From contig DASUJK010000317.1 of the NCBI GenBank assembly GCA_036279295.1, forward strand, positions 1 to 64,000: a stretch of 64,000 nucleotides of DNA, in the 5' to 3' direction. Origin of the DNA: DATEPR01 sp036279295 (GTDB lineage: Bacteria; Actinomycetota; Actinomycetes; Mycobacteriales; Pseudonocardiaceae). This document shows, piece by piece, positions 51,410-59,409 of the stretch. The translations under genes and the position numbers were made by a program. Numbering within the stretch: the stretch's first letter is position 1; every line of letters starts with the position of its first letter. Below the pieces are notes generated by a model. The model was given only the letters and a program-made list of their open reading frames with translations, had not been told where the DNA came from and ran no database searches.

Positions 51410-52761
51410 CGGCCCCGGCAGGTGACGACCACACGAACTTCGGCGCGTACAGCCACCAGCAGCTGTACGCGATGCTGTACGCCGGGAACCCGGACACCGC
51501 GCGGACAGCGGCGGGCACCTGGAACGACACCGGCAACGGGCTGCACGACCAGGCCAACGGGCTGGCCAAGCAGCTGTCCGGGTTCTCGCAGGACTGGCAG
51601 GGCGGCGCGGCCAACCAGTACCAGACCATGGTCAACGACCTGATCGGCGGCATCCGCAAGGTCGCCGACACCGCGTTCACGATGCGCGATCTGGCCTACG
51701 ACGCCGCCGACGCGCAGGACACCGCCCGCGCGCAGATGCCGGCCCCTGTCGACGTGCCGACGGTGCCGCCAGCGACCCTCGCCCTGGCCAGTGCGCCGAT
51801 CCAGGTGGACGCCGGCACGCCGGCCACCGTGGTGATGCAGATCCAGCAGGCCCGGTCGACCGCGATCGCCGCCGTGCAGGGCCAGCAGCAGGCATCCGCC
51901 GCCGCTGACGCCGCACACGCCACCGCCGTCCAGGTGATGACCACCCTGGCCGGCGCGTACGTGACCGCGAAGGACTCCATTCCGCCCGCGCCGGACGCCG
52001 AGGTGGCACCGAACATCCCAGCCGGCACCGCGATCGACGCCGGCACATCGGCCGCCGCGCCGATCGACGCCACCACGACCGGAGCGATCACCCCGATGAC
52101 GGCCGATCTGCCGTGGAACCAGTCCGGCGATCTGACCGCGCTACCCGACCCGAGCGACCCGACGGCTGGCCTGACACCCAGCACGGCGATGCCCACCCAG
52201 CAGGACAGCCCGCTGTTCGGCGGCATGTTCAGTGCCGGTGTCGCCGCGGCGTCGGCAGCGGTGTTCGGCCGGTTCGGCTCGCTCATCCCGAAGGTGCCCG
52301 GCTTCGTCGGCAAGAACGCGAAACCCGACAGCACCACGAACGACGCGACTGGCGGAGCCACACCGAAACTCGGCGACCGGTTGGCAGCTGCCGGTGGCGC
52401 GAAGTTCGGTGGCGGCGGCGGTGGTGGAGGGATCGGCGGCGGTGTCGGTGGCGGTGGCGTAGGTGGGGTTTCCGCGCCGACACCGTCGGCGAGCCCGAGC
52501 ATGCTGGGTGCCGGCAACGTGACCGGCGACGTGGCGGCGGGCGTGGCCGGTGCGGCAGGCGCGGCGGCTCGGAGCGCGACCGGCATGCCGATGATGCCCA
52601 TGATGCCGATGGGCGGCATGGGTGCCGGTGACATGGGCGGCGGGCGCCGCGTGCCGCCGTGGCTGGTGGAGACCGAGGACGTGTGGGGCGAGTCGTCCAC
52701 CGTGTCCCCGACCGTGATCGGCGAGGAGCCTGATCTCGGTGGCCAGGGCTGGTTGGGCTGA
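51406..52761 (+). CDS. PPE-like ESX secreted protein with Gly-rich linker
   Basis: A 451-residue protein. The N-terminal about 185 residues are a helical domain with the turn FSQDWQGGAANQYQTMVNDL (WQG). A Pro/Ala/Thr-rich middle and a Gly-only tract (FGGGGGGGGIGGGVGGGG) follow, and then a Met-rich patch (MPMMPMMPMGGMG). The C-terminus reads VPPWLVETEDVWGES, a motif common at the end of actinobacterial PPE-type proteins. It overlaps the preceding gene by four bases, as PE/PPE or EspC/EspA-type partners do. Likely a secreted surface component. Confidence 0.8.
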   Translation: MTAPAGDDHTNFGAYSHQQLYAMLYAGNPDTARTAAGTWNDTGNGLHDQANGLAKQLSGFSQDWQGGAANQYQTMVNDLIGGIRKVADTAFTMRDLAYDAADAQDTARAQMPAPVDVPTVPPATLALASAPIQVDAGTPATVVMQIQQARSTAIAAVQGQQQASAAADAAHATAVQVMTTLAGAYVTAKDSIPPAPDAEVAPNIPAGTAIDAGTSAAAPIDATTTGAITPMTADLPWNQSGDLTALPDPSDPTAGLTPSTAMPTQQDSPLFGGMFSAGVAAASAAVFGRFGSLIPKVPGFVGKNAKPDSTTNDATGGATPKLGDRLAAAGGAKFGGGGGGGGIGGGVGGGGVGGVSAPTPSASPSMLGAGNVTGDVAAGVAGAAGAAARSATGMPMMPMMPMGGMGAGDMGGGRRVPPWLVETEDVWGESSTVSPTVIGEEPDLGGQGWLG

Positions 52762-52763
52762 CC

Positions 52764-54179
52764 ATGTCCAGCACACTGGGTACTTCGTCCACATCGGATG
52801 GTTATCGGGTCACGCCGAGCGCGCTCACCGACGCGGCGAGCGACCTGACCAGCCAGGCGAGCCAGCTGAACAACCTGGCCAGCCAGCTCACCGGGTCCAC
52901 CCTGCCGGCACAGGCGTTCGGCCAGTTGCCGCAGTCCGGCCAGGTGGCGCAGGCACACAACACCACCGTGAGCACGGCTGGCAAGACGATGACCACCGCG
53001 TCCCAGCGGGGCACCACGCTGGCCACCGGCCTGACCAACTCGGCCAACAACTACACGCAGGGCGACCAGACGGTGGCCGGCTACTACAGGTCGCTGCTGG
53101 CCGGCACGGGTACGTCCGGCACGCGGACCGCGAGCGGGTCGGCCGGTGGCGGTGCGTTCGCCAGCCAGATCGCGGCCAACCGGACCAAGGTGGCGTCCGC
53201 GCTGACGGCCGAACAGGCCAACCAGACCAAGCTCCAGCAGCAGCTCTCGCGGTTGCGGACGGAGGACAAGAACAATCCGACGGACGACTTCGGGCGCGGG
53301 CTCAACGCCTACCAGGAGTCCCAGTTGGAGCAGCAGATCACCCAGTCACAGCAGAAGGTCTCGCTGTACCAGGACATTCTGGCCAACAACCGGCAGATCA
53401 TCGACTTCGACCCGTCGGGCACCGGCCGGATCGCCGAACTCGTCGGCACGATCGGGCCGAACACCACGAACGTCGGTGTGCTGGTGCCCGGCACGTACAC
53501 CAACATGGCTGACTTCAACACCTACGCCAAGGACGCGGCCAGCTTCGTGCAGGCCGATCCGTCCGGCCATCTGGCCATGGTGGCGTGGGCGGACGGCACG
53601 TTCCCGCAGAGCCTGGTGCCGGCGGCGGCCGATCCCAGTTACTCGCAGGCAATCGCCCCGGACCTGGCGTCGTTCTCGCACCAACTGCGCGACCAGATCA
53701 ACACGCAGGTCGGGCCGGGCAACGACGTCCAGGTGACGTACGCGGGACACAGTTACGGCGGCGCCGTGGTCGGGCTGGCCGAACAGGACGGCCTGGACGC
53801 GAACCGCACGCTGTACGTCGAGTCGGCCGGCATGGGCCACAACGTGTGGTCACCGAGCGACCTGCACGACATGCAGCCGGACGTGCGGCGCTACGCCATG
53901 ACGGCACCCGGCGACCCGATCTCGGCGATCCAGGGCGTGCAGGTGTTCGGCCTGGGCCACGGTGCCGACCCCAACACGTTCCCCGGTGTCACGGACCTGG
54001 CCACCGGCAACTACCCGAACGGCCGGCCGATCACCGGCCTGGCGGCGCACAACGGCGTGTTCACGCCACAGTCCGGTGCCTGGCAGAACATGTACGGCGT
54101 CTTCACCGGCGGCCCGGTCACGCCAGCCCCGCCGAAGCCAGCGCCGCTGGTACCCGACCCGATGCTGATGATGCCCTAA
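52764..54179 (+). CDS. ESX-type helical domain fused to DUF1023 alpha/beta hydrolase
   Basis: A 471-residue protein. Residues 1-110 are a helical secretion-type domain (VTPSALTDAASDLTSQASQL, NLASQLTGSTLPAQAFG). A coiled-coil region follows (QTKLQQQLSRLRTEDKNNP, QLEQQITQSQQKVSLYQDIL). The C-terminal DUF1023 domain has the nucleophile elbow GHSYGG (Ser in VTYAGHSYGGAVVG) and a later GHNVW / GHGADPN region that could supply the His. No signal peptide, so ESX-dependent export is inferred. Substrate unknown; an esterase, lipase or cell-wall hydrolase role is plausible. It begins two bases after the previous stop. Confidence 0.85.
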   Translation: MSSTLGTSSTSDGYRVTPSALTDAASDLTSQASQLNNLASQLTGSTLPAQAFGQLPQSGQVAQAHNTTVSTAGKTMTTASQRGTTLATGLTNSANNYTQGDQTVAGYYRSLLAGTGTSGTRTASGSAGGGAFASQIAANRTKVASALTAEQANQTKLQQQLSRLRTEDKNNPTDDFGRGLNAYQESQLEQQITQSQQKVSLYQDILANNRQIIDFDPSGTGRIAELVGTIGPNTTNVGVLVPGTYTNMADFNTYAKDAASFVQADPSGHLAMVAWADGTFPQSLVPAAADPSYSQAIAPDLASFSHQLRDQINTQVGPGNDVQVTYAGHSYGGAVVGLAEQDGLDANRTLYVESAGMGHNVWSPSDLHDMQPDVRRYAMTAPGDPISAIQGVQVFGLGHGADPNTFPGVTDLATGNYPNGRPITGLAAHNGVFTPQSGAWQNMYGVFTGGPVTPAPPKPAPLVPDPMLMMP

Positions 54180-54195
54180 TTCGGTCGGGGCTTCT

Positions 54196-55374
54196 CTACT
54201 GTGCCGTGGTGCCATGCCTGCCCAGCCGCCAGCCGCGCGCCCGGCCACGGCGGACCGTCGCGGCGCCGAACACCACCAGCCCGGCCAGGAGCACCGCCAA
54301 GATCGCCACCACACCGGCCCAGCGATACGGCGAGCCGGTCGCCGCCGATGCTGTCGCTCCCGACACCGGCTTCAGTATCGCCCGTCGCACGGTCGCGCCC
54401 GGACCGGGGATGACGGCCGGCAACGCGGCCGACACCGCCGCATAGGCATCCAGCACACCCCAGCCGAGCTTGCCGTCATGCCCGCCGCCTGCCGGCCGGC
54501 TCGCGGTCACCGTCAGCCGGTTGACGATCTGGTTGGGCGGCAGCGCCGGCAGGTAGGACCGCAGCAGTGCCACCACACCCGCCGCGTACGCGGCCGCGAA
54601 CGACGGGTCGCGTACCGGCCACGTCATCCCGAGCTTGCCCTGGGCGCCTGCCGATGTGCTGACCAGGTCGGCACCCGGTGCCGCGAGAGCGACGTACCCA
54701 CCGGCCTCGGTCTGCACAGCGGCACCCGCCGAGTCGACCGCGCCGACGCCGAGCACACCAGCGGTCGCGGTCGGGTAACTGCGCAAGCCGGCCTGAGTGG
54801 CCACCGCGGGCGCCACGACGACATCACCGGCGGCAGTGGCATCGCGGACGGCGGAGCGCAGCGCAGCGCTGTCGGTACCGGCCGGCACCACGACCAGGAT
54901 CACCCCGGCATGCGCGTCGACGGCCCGGTTGATCGCGGTGGCCAGCGCGTTCGGGTCAGCACCCTGCGTCGAGTCCGATGTGGACTGTGTGTAGCGGATC
55001 GGCAGGATGTGCGCACCTGGCGCGATGCCGGCGAACGTGGTGTCCGGGTTGGTCCGGGCGGCCACGATGCCGGCCGCGAACGTCCCCCGACCGTCGCAGT
55101 CCGCCGGGCCGCCGGACAACAGGTTGATCTGCGGCAACACCTGACCGGGCGCGAACTGGGCGTTGGCCGCGTCCACACCGGTCCCGACCACGGCCACGAG
55201 CACCCCGGAACCCGTGCTGAGCGGCCAGATCCGGGGTGCGTCGATCAAGCGCTGCGCCCACGGCGTGGCACCGGTGTATACGCCGTGCGGCGCGCTGCAC
55301 CCAGTGGCATCGGCCGGCACCGCCGCCACACCGAGTCCGAACAGCAGCACGACAACGGCCAGCAGACGGCTCAC
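54196..55374 (-). CDS. mycP: Mycosin (MycP-like subtilisin) with degenerate catalytic triad
   Basis: A 392-residue membrane-anchored S8 protein of the mycosin type: signal peptide (LLAVVVLLFGLGVAAVPADA), subtilisin-like domain, and C-terminal membrane helix (WAGVVAILAVLLAGLVVFGA) with a basic tail. The triad is broken. The Asp motif reads VAVVGTGVD (Gly for Asp, codon at 55183-55185). The His motif reads DCDGRGTFAAG (Arg for His, codon at 55087-55089). Only the Ser remains (DPSFAAAYAAG, itself altered from GTSFAAP). Mycosins stabilise ESX complexes independently of proteolysis, so a structural role is likely. GTG at 55374 overlaps the kinase stop by four bases. Confidence 0.9.
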   Translation of the reverse strand: MSRLLAVVVLLFGLGVAAVPADATGCSAPHGVYTGATPWAQRLIDAPRIWPLSTGSGVLVAVVGTGVDAANAQFAPGQVLPQINLLSGGPADCDGRGTFAAGIVAARTNPDTTFAGIAPGAHILPIRYTQSTSDSTQGADPNALATAINRAVDAHAGVILVVVPAGTDSAALRSAVRDATAAGDVVVAPAVATQAGLRSYPTATAGVLGVGAVDSAGAAVQTEAGGYVALAAPGADLVSTSAGAQGKLGMTWPVRDPSFAAAYAAGVVALLRSYLPALPPNQIVNRLTVTASRPAGGGHDGKLGWGVLDAYAAVSAALPAVIPGPGATVRRAILKPVSGATASAATGSPYRWAGVVAILAVLLAGLVVFGAATVRRGRARGWRLGRHGTTAQ

Positions 55375-56711
55375 AACGGCACCCACAACGTCACCCTGGT
55401 CCCCCGCCCTGGTTCGGACTCCACCACCGAACTGCCGCCCACGTCGGCCAGCCGCGCCGTGATCGAGTTGCTGATGCCGAAGCCGGCCGGCCGGTCGGCG
55501 TCGCTGAACCCGGTGCCGTGATCCCGCGCGATCACCGCGATGCCGTTGTCCCGCCGCTCGACCCGCAGCACCACCTCGGACGTGCCGGCATGCTTCATGG
55601 TGTTGCGCATGGCCTCCCGGACCGCGTCCCGCACGGCGCGGCGACGTGCGTCGGACAGCAGGCCGTCGTCCACCTCGGTGAACACCAGCCGAGCCCGCAG
55701 ACCCTCCCGAGCCATTTCGGCGGCCACCGCGGCCAGGTCCTCACCGATGCCGGTGGCCGGTGCCGCGTCCACCGATTCGGTCAGCCCACGCCGCAACTCC
55801 ATCGCCTGCGCCCGCGCGATACCGCGTAGTTCCGCAAGTTGCGCCTGCGCGCCCGCCAGGTCGGTCGGCGGCGCCACCGGCGACAGCGCCATCGCCTCCA
55901 GCGTCTGCAACACCGTGTCGTGAATGGTGCGCTGCGCCCTGGCGTGCTCGAACCGCCGACCACGTCGGATACCGACGCCCATCGCCAGTCGGGTGCCCAG
56001 TCCGATCAGGATCAGCACGATCATCGACGTGATCAGCGACGGCACCATCGTCACCACGTCGTCCAGCACGGCGGCGACCGGGCCGACGGCGGTGGTGTGG
56101 CCGCCAAGCGCGGTCATCAGGATGTGGAACGGCACGCTGGCCACGATCAGCCACGCACCGGCCGGCACGCCCCGGCTCAGCGTGAGCAGCGCGACCGAGC
56201 CGACCAGGTAGGCCCAGGTCATCTCGCTGACCTCGCCGTAGCCGGGATCGCTGACGACGGCGGCGGCCACCAGGTTGATGCCGAACCCGATCACCAGGTC
56301 GGCGGCCAGCAACAGCCGGGCCACAGCATTGCGGAAACCGCGAATACGCAGCACAACGGTCAGCGCGACGACGTTGGCCAGCACGGCGAACGCGGCCAGC
56401 AGGCCACCGGGGACCGCGCCGGCACCGTGGTTGGTGGCCAGCACGGACAGGAACAGGACCGGAATGACCACGATCCGGAACACCAGCGGCACCAGCACCA
56501 CGAACCGGCACGCCCGCATCAGCAGCGAATCGGTGTCACCGGCCCCATGGGTGCCGGCCATCATCGAGATCCGCTGCCAGCCGGGTAACGGATTCGGATC
56601 GATGGCCTCGTCCGGCAGGTCCGCGGGCACCTCGGCGATCACCGGTGCGCCGGCTCGCAGCAGCGCGACCAGGTAACGGCCCGGGTGGACGGGCTGACCG
56701 ACCGACGACAT
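55371..56711 (-). CDS. Membrane sensor histidine kinase, NarL-partner type
   Basis: A 446-residue sensor kinase. The soluble N-terminus (about 75 residues, with GRYLVALLRAGAPVIAEVPA) is unusual. It is followed by about six membrane helices (FVVLVPLVFRIVVIPVLFL through SLITSMIVLILIGLGTRLAM). The HisKA_3-like phospho-acceptor is RTIHDTVLQTLEAM, and the ATPase domain has AMRNTMKHAG (N box) and DHGTGF with GFGISNSI. GGAAGGAG precedes the ATG at 56711. It is coupled to mycP by overlap; the cognate regulator is probably the LuxR-type one at 35002-35691. Confidence 0.9.
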   Translation of the reverse strand: MSSVGQPVHPGRYLVALLRAGAPVIAEVPADLPDEAIDPNPLPGWQRISMMAGTHGAGDTDSLLMRACRFVVLVPLVFRIVVIPVLFLSVLATNHGAGAVPGGLLAAFAVLANVVALTVVLRIRGFRNAVARLLLAADLVIGFGINLVAAAVVSDPGYGEVSEMTWAYLVGSVALLTLSRGVPAGAWLIVASVPFHILMTALGGHTTAVGPVAAVLDDVVTMVPSLITSMIVLILIGLGTRLAMGVGIRRGRRFEHARAQRTIHDTVLQTLEAMALSPVAPPTDLAGAQAQLAELRGIARAQAMELRRGLTESVDAAPATGIGEDLAAVAAEMAREGLRARLVFTEVDDGLLSDARRRAVRDAVREAMRNTMKHAGTSEVVLRVERRDNGIAVIARDHGTGFSDADRPAGFGISNSITARLADVGGSSVVESEPGRGTRVTLWVPL

Positions 56712-56900
56712 CAGCGCTCCTTCCCCCGACCGCGGTGATGTGCCGCAGTGATACTCCCAGCACCGCATACCAACATGGCACGGACGTGACCGGACGGTGA
56801 CCGCCTGCTGTACACAGTTAGCGGTTGGCGACCGTGATCGATCCAGCGAACTTGCTCCCACCGAATACCGAGCCGACGCCGGAACGCGGAGACTGGGCCC

Positions 56901-59300
56901 GTGGCGCACCCGGGAAAGGCGACGAACTCGTCCGGCCTGCAGGAGTCGATCGGCTACGTCCTCAAGCGGGTCCTACTGGGTAGACCGCTGATCAACGAAC
57001 AGCTCAAGGGCGAGAAGCTGAGCAATCCGATCGCGCTCGGCGTGCTCTCCTCGGACGCGATGTCGTCGGCCGCGTACGGCACCGAGGAGATCCTGATCGA
57101 GCTGTTGCCGTGGGCCGGGCTCGCGGCGTTCACCATTCTGCTGCCGATGACGGCGGTGATTCTGCTGATCCTGGCGCTGGTCGCCGCGTCCTACCGCCAG
57201 GTCGTGATCGCCTACACGCGGGTCGGCGGCTCGTACGTCGTGGCTCGGGACAACCTCGGTCCGAGGGTCGCGCAGATCGCGGCGGCCGCGCTGCTGATCG
57301 ACTACGTGGTGACGGTCGCGGTGCAGTGCGCCGCGGGCACGGTGGCCGTGGTGTCCGCGATACCGGCGCTGGGCCCGTACCGCCTGGAGATCACCATCGG
57401 CGTGGTACTGCTGCTGTGCTTCGTGAACCTGCGCGGCCTGCGCGAGGCCGGGCGGCCGTTCGCGGTGCCCGCGTACCTGTTCGTCGGGCTCGTCGTGCTG
57501 ATGGTCGTCGTCGGGGTCGTCAAGCAGATCGGCGTCGGCCTGCCGCAGTACATTCCGTCGCAGTTGCCCGGCACGGTCGAGGTGCACCAGCGGGACGGCT
57601 TCGTGATGGGCGCGACGCTGTTCGTGCTGCTGCGCGCGTTCGCCAACGGCGGTTCGTCGCTGACCGGTGTCGAGGCGATCTCGGACACCGTGGGCGCGTT
57701 CCGCAAACCGGAGGGCCGCAACGCCCGCAAGGTGCTGACCGTGATGGCGTGCATCCTCGGTTTCATGGTCGCCGGAGTGTCGTTCCTGGCGTTCGCGACT
57801 CATGCGACGCCGTACACCGTGGGCTACCCGTCGGTCCTCTCGCAAGAGGCGCGAGCGGTCTTCGGGCACGGTGTGTTCGGCGGCGTGATGTTCGCCGTGA
57901 TCCAGGGCGCGACCGCGCTGATCCTCTACACGGGAGGCAACACCAGCTTCAACGGGTTCCCGTTCCTGGCCAATTTCGTTGCCTCCGACCGATTTCTGCC
58001 GCGGCAGCTGACCAAACGCGGACATCGGCTCGTGTTCTCCAACGGCATCATCGTGCTGACCGTGCTGTCGTCGGTGCTGCTGCTGGTGGCGGGCAGCAAC
58101 GTGAACAACCTCGTGCCGTTCTACGCCATCGGCGTGTTCACCGGCTTCGCCATGGCCGGGTACGGGATGACGAAATACTGGCTCAAGCACAGGGAAGCCG
58201 GCTGGCGACGGCGGATGACCATCAACCTGGCCGCCGGGATCGTGTCCACGATCGTCGTGGTGATCTTCGCGGTCACGAAGTTCACCGAGGGCGCCTGGCT
58301 GGTGGTGCTGGTGTTCCCGCTGCTGGTGTTCACCCTGATCCGGCTGAACAGGGAGTACCGCGCGGAGTCCGCGATCCTGGACCGCGTCGGGGAAGCCCAG
58401 GCCCGGCCGGTGAACCACCCGAGGCACCGGGTGTTCGTGTTCGTCAACTCGCTGGACCTGGCCGTGCTGGAGGCGCTGCGCTACGGGCGGGGCCTGCGCG
58501 CGGAAGAACTGAAGGCCGTGCACTTCATGGTGGACGAGGCGCACGCGAACCGGCTGCGACAGCGCTGGGAACACCTCGGCATCGACACGACACTGCGGGT
58601 GATCGACTGTCCGGACCGGCGGATCGGCAGGGCGGCCCGAGAACTCGTCGTCGAGGCGAGCCACGACGAAGGCACCGGCGTCACCGTGCTGTTGCCACGG
58701 AGGACATACGCGCCGCTGCTGGGCAGGCTGCTGCACGATCGCACGGCCGACCGCATCGCGAGCGTGATCAGTCGACTACCCAGAGCGGCAGCCACGATCG
58801 TGCCCTACGACGTGCGGTCCCGGATTCGTGCGGCCTTCCCGAAGATGCCGGAGGAACGCGTCACGGAGGCCTTCGAGCGGCTGCTCACCAGGGTCTCCGG
58901 GGACGAGACGCCCCTGCTGGCCGAGCACAATCAGCCTGCGCCGCCGAAGGACGCCCAACCGATCGGATCCGTCGTCCCCGGCCATGCGGTCACCGTGGTG
59001 GGCAGGTTGCACGACGTCAGCAGCCGGACCCGCCGTGGCAGGTCGATCCTGACCGGCGAACTCGGCGACGACTCCGGCACGCTGACCGTCCAGTTCCACG
59101 GCACCCACGACGACATCGCGCCAGGACAGGAGCTGCGGCTTTCCGGTCGCGTCCAGCTGGACAAGTCGACGCACGACGTCCTGATGGCCGACCCGACCTA
59201 CGAAATCGTGCAGGACGCATCTGGTGGAACCGGTAACGAGTCCGAAAAGGGCACCGATGACCGTACCGAAGACACGACCGGCGACAACAGCGGGCAATAG
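56901..59300 (+). CDS. APC-superfamily transporter fused to a C-terminal OB-fold domain
   Basis: A 799-residue protein. Residues about 45-480 hold some 12 membrane helices of the APC/KimA-like type (SNPIALGVLSSDAMSSAAYG at the start, GGSYVVARDNLG, RAFANGGSSLTGVEAISD), suggesting potassium or amino-acid transport. A cytoplasmic USP-like domain follows (HRVFVFVNSLDLAVLEALRY, TGVTVLLPRRTYAPLLGRLL). The last about 110 residues form an OB-fold (IGSVVPGHAVTVVGRLHDVS, GTLTVQFHGTHDDIAPGQEL), then an acidic tail. GTG start with GCGGAGAC nine bases upstream. It is divergent from the ESX kinase; no ydaO-type riboswitch is visible upstream. Confidence 0.85.
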   Translation: MAHPGKATNSSGLQESIGYVLKRVLLGRPLINEQLKGEKLSNPIALGVLSSDAMSSAAYGTEEILIELLPWAGLAAFTILLPMTAVILLILALVAASYRQVVIAYTRVGGSYVVARDNLGPRVAQIAAAALLIDYVVTVAVQCAAGTVAVVSAIPALGPYRLEITIGVVLLLCFVNLRGLREAGRPFAVPAYLFVGLVVLMVVVGVVKQIGVGLPQYIPSQLPGTVEVHQRDGFVMGATLFVLLRAFANGGSSLTGVEAISDTVGAFRKPEGRNARKVLTVMACILGFMVAGVSFLAFATHATPYTVGYPSVLSQEARAVFGHGVFGGVMFAVIQGATALILYTGGNTSFNGFPFLANFVASDRFLPRQLTKRGHRLVFSNGIIVLTVLSSVLLLVAGSNVNNLVPFYAIGVFTGFAMAGYGMTKYWLKHREAGWRRRMTINLAAGIVSTIVVVIFAVTKFTEGAWLVVLVFPLLVFTLIRLNREYRAESAILDRVGEAQARPVNHPRHRVFVFVNSLDLAVLEALRYGRGLRAEELKAVHFMVDEAHANRLRQRWEHLGIDTTLRVIDCPDRRIGRAARELVVEASHDEGTGVTVLLPRRTYAPLLGRLLHDRTADRIASVISRLPRAAATIVPYDVRSRIRAAFPKMPEERVTEAFERLLTRVSGDETPLLAEHNQPAPPKDAQPIGSVVPGHAVTVVGRLHDVSSRTRRGRSILTGELGDDSGTLTVQFHGTHDDIAPGQELRLSGRVQLDKSTHDVLMADPTYEIVQDASGGTGNESEKGTDDRTEDTTGDNSGQ

Positions 59301-59409
59301 GCCAGTGGATACCTCCTTTCGTTGCTGTTAACAGTGTGGATGCTCTGCTAGCGTCGCCGTTCGTTCCATGCCAGCGGTCGTAAGCCGACCGCCGATGCGG
59401 AGGGATTCC

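Noticed and set aside
52410..52470. GGT/GGC repeat tract considered as a DNA repeat element
   Set aside because: It encodes the Gly-rich linker of the PPE-like protein and stays in frame; no separate repeat function is needed.
56712..56900. Possible ydaO (cyclic di-AMP) riboswitch before the APC transporter
   Set aside because: No recognisable riboswitch core or terminator hairpin; the gap reads as an ordinary divergent promoter.
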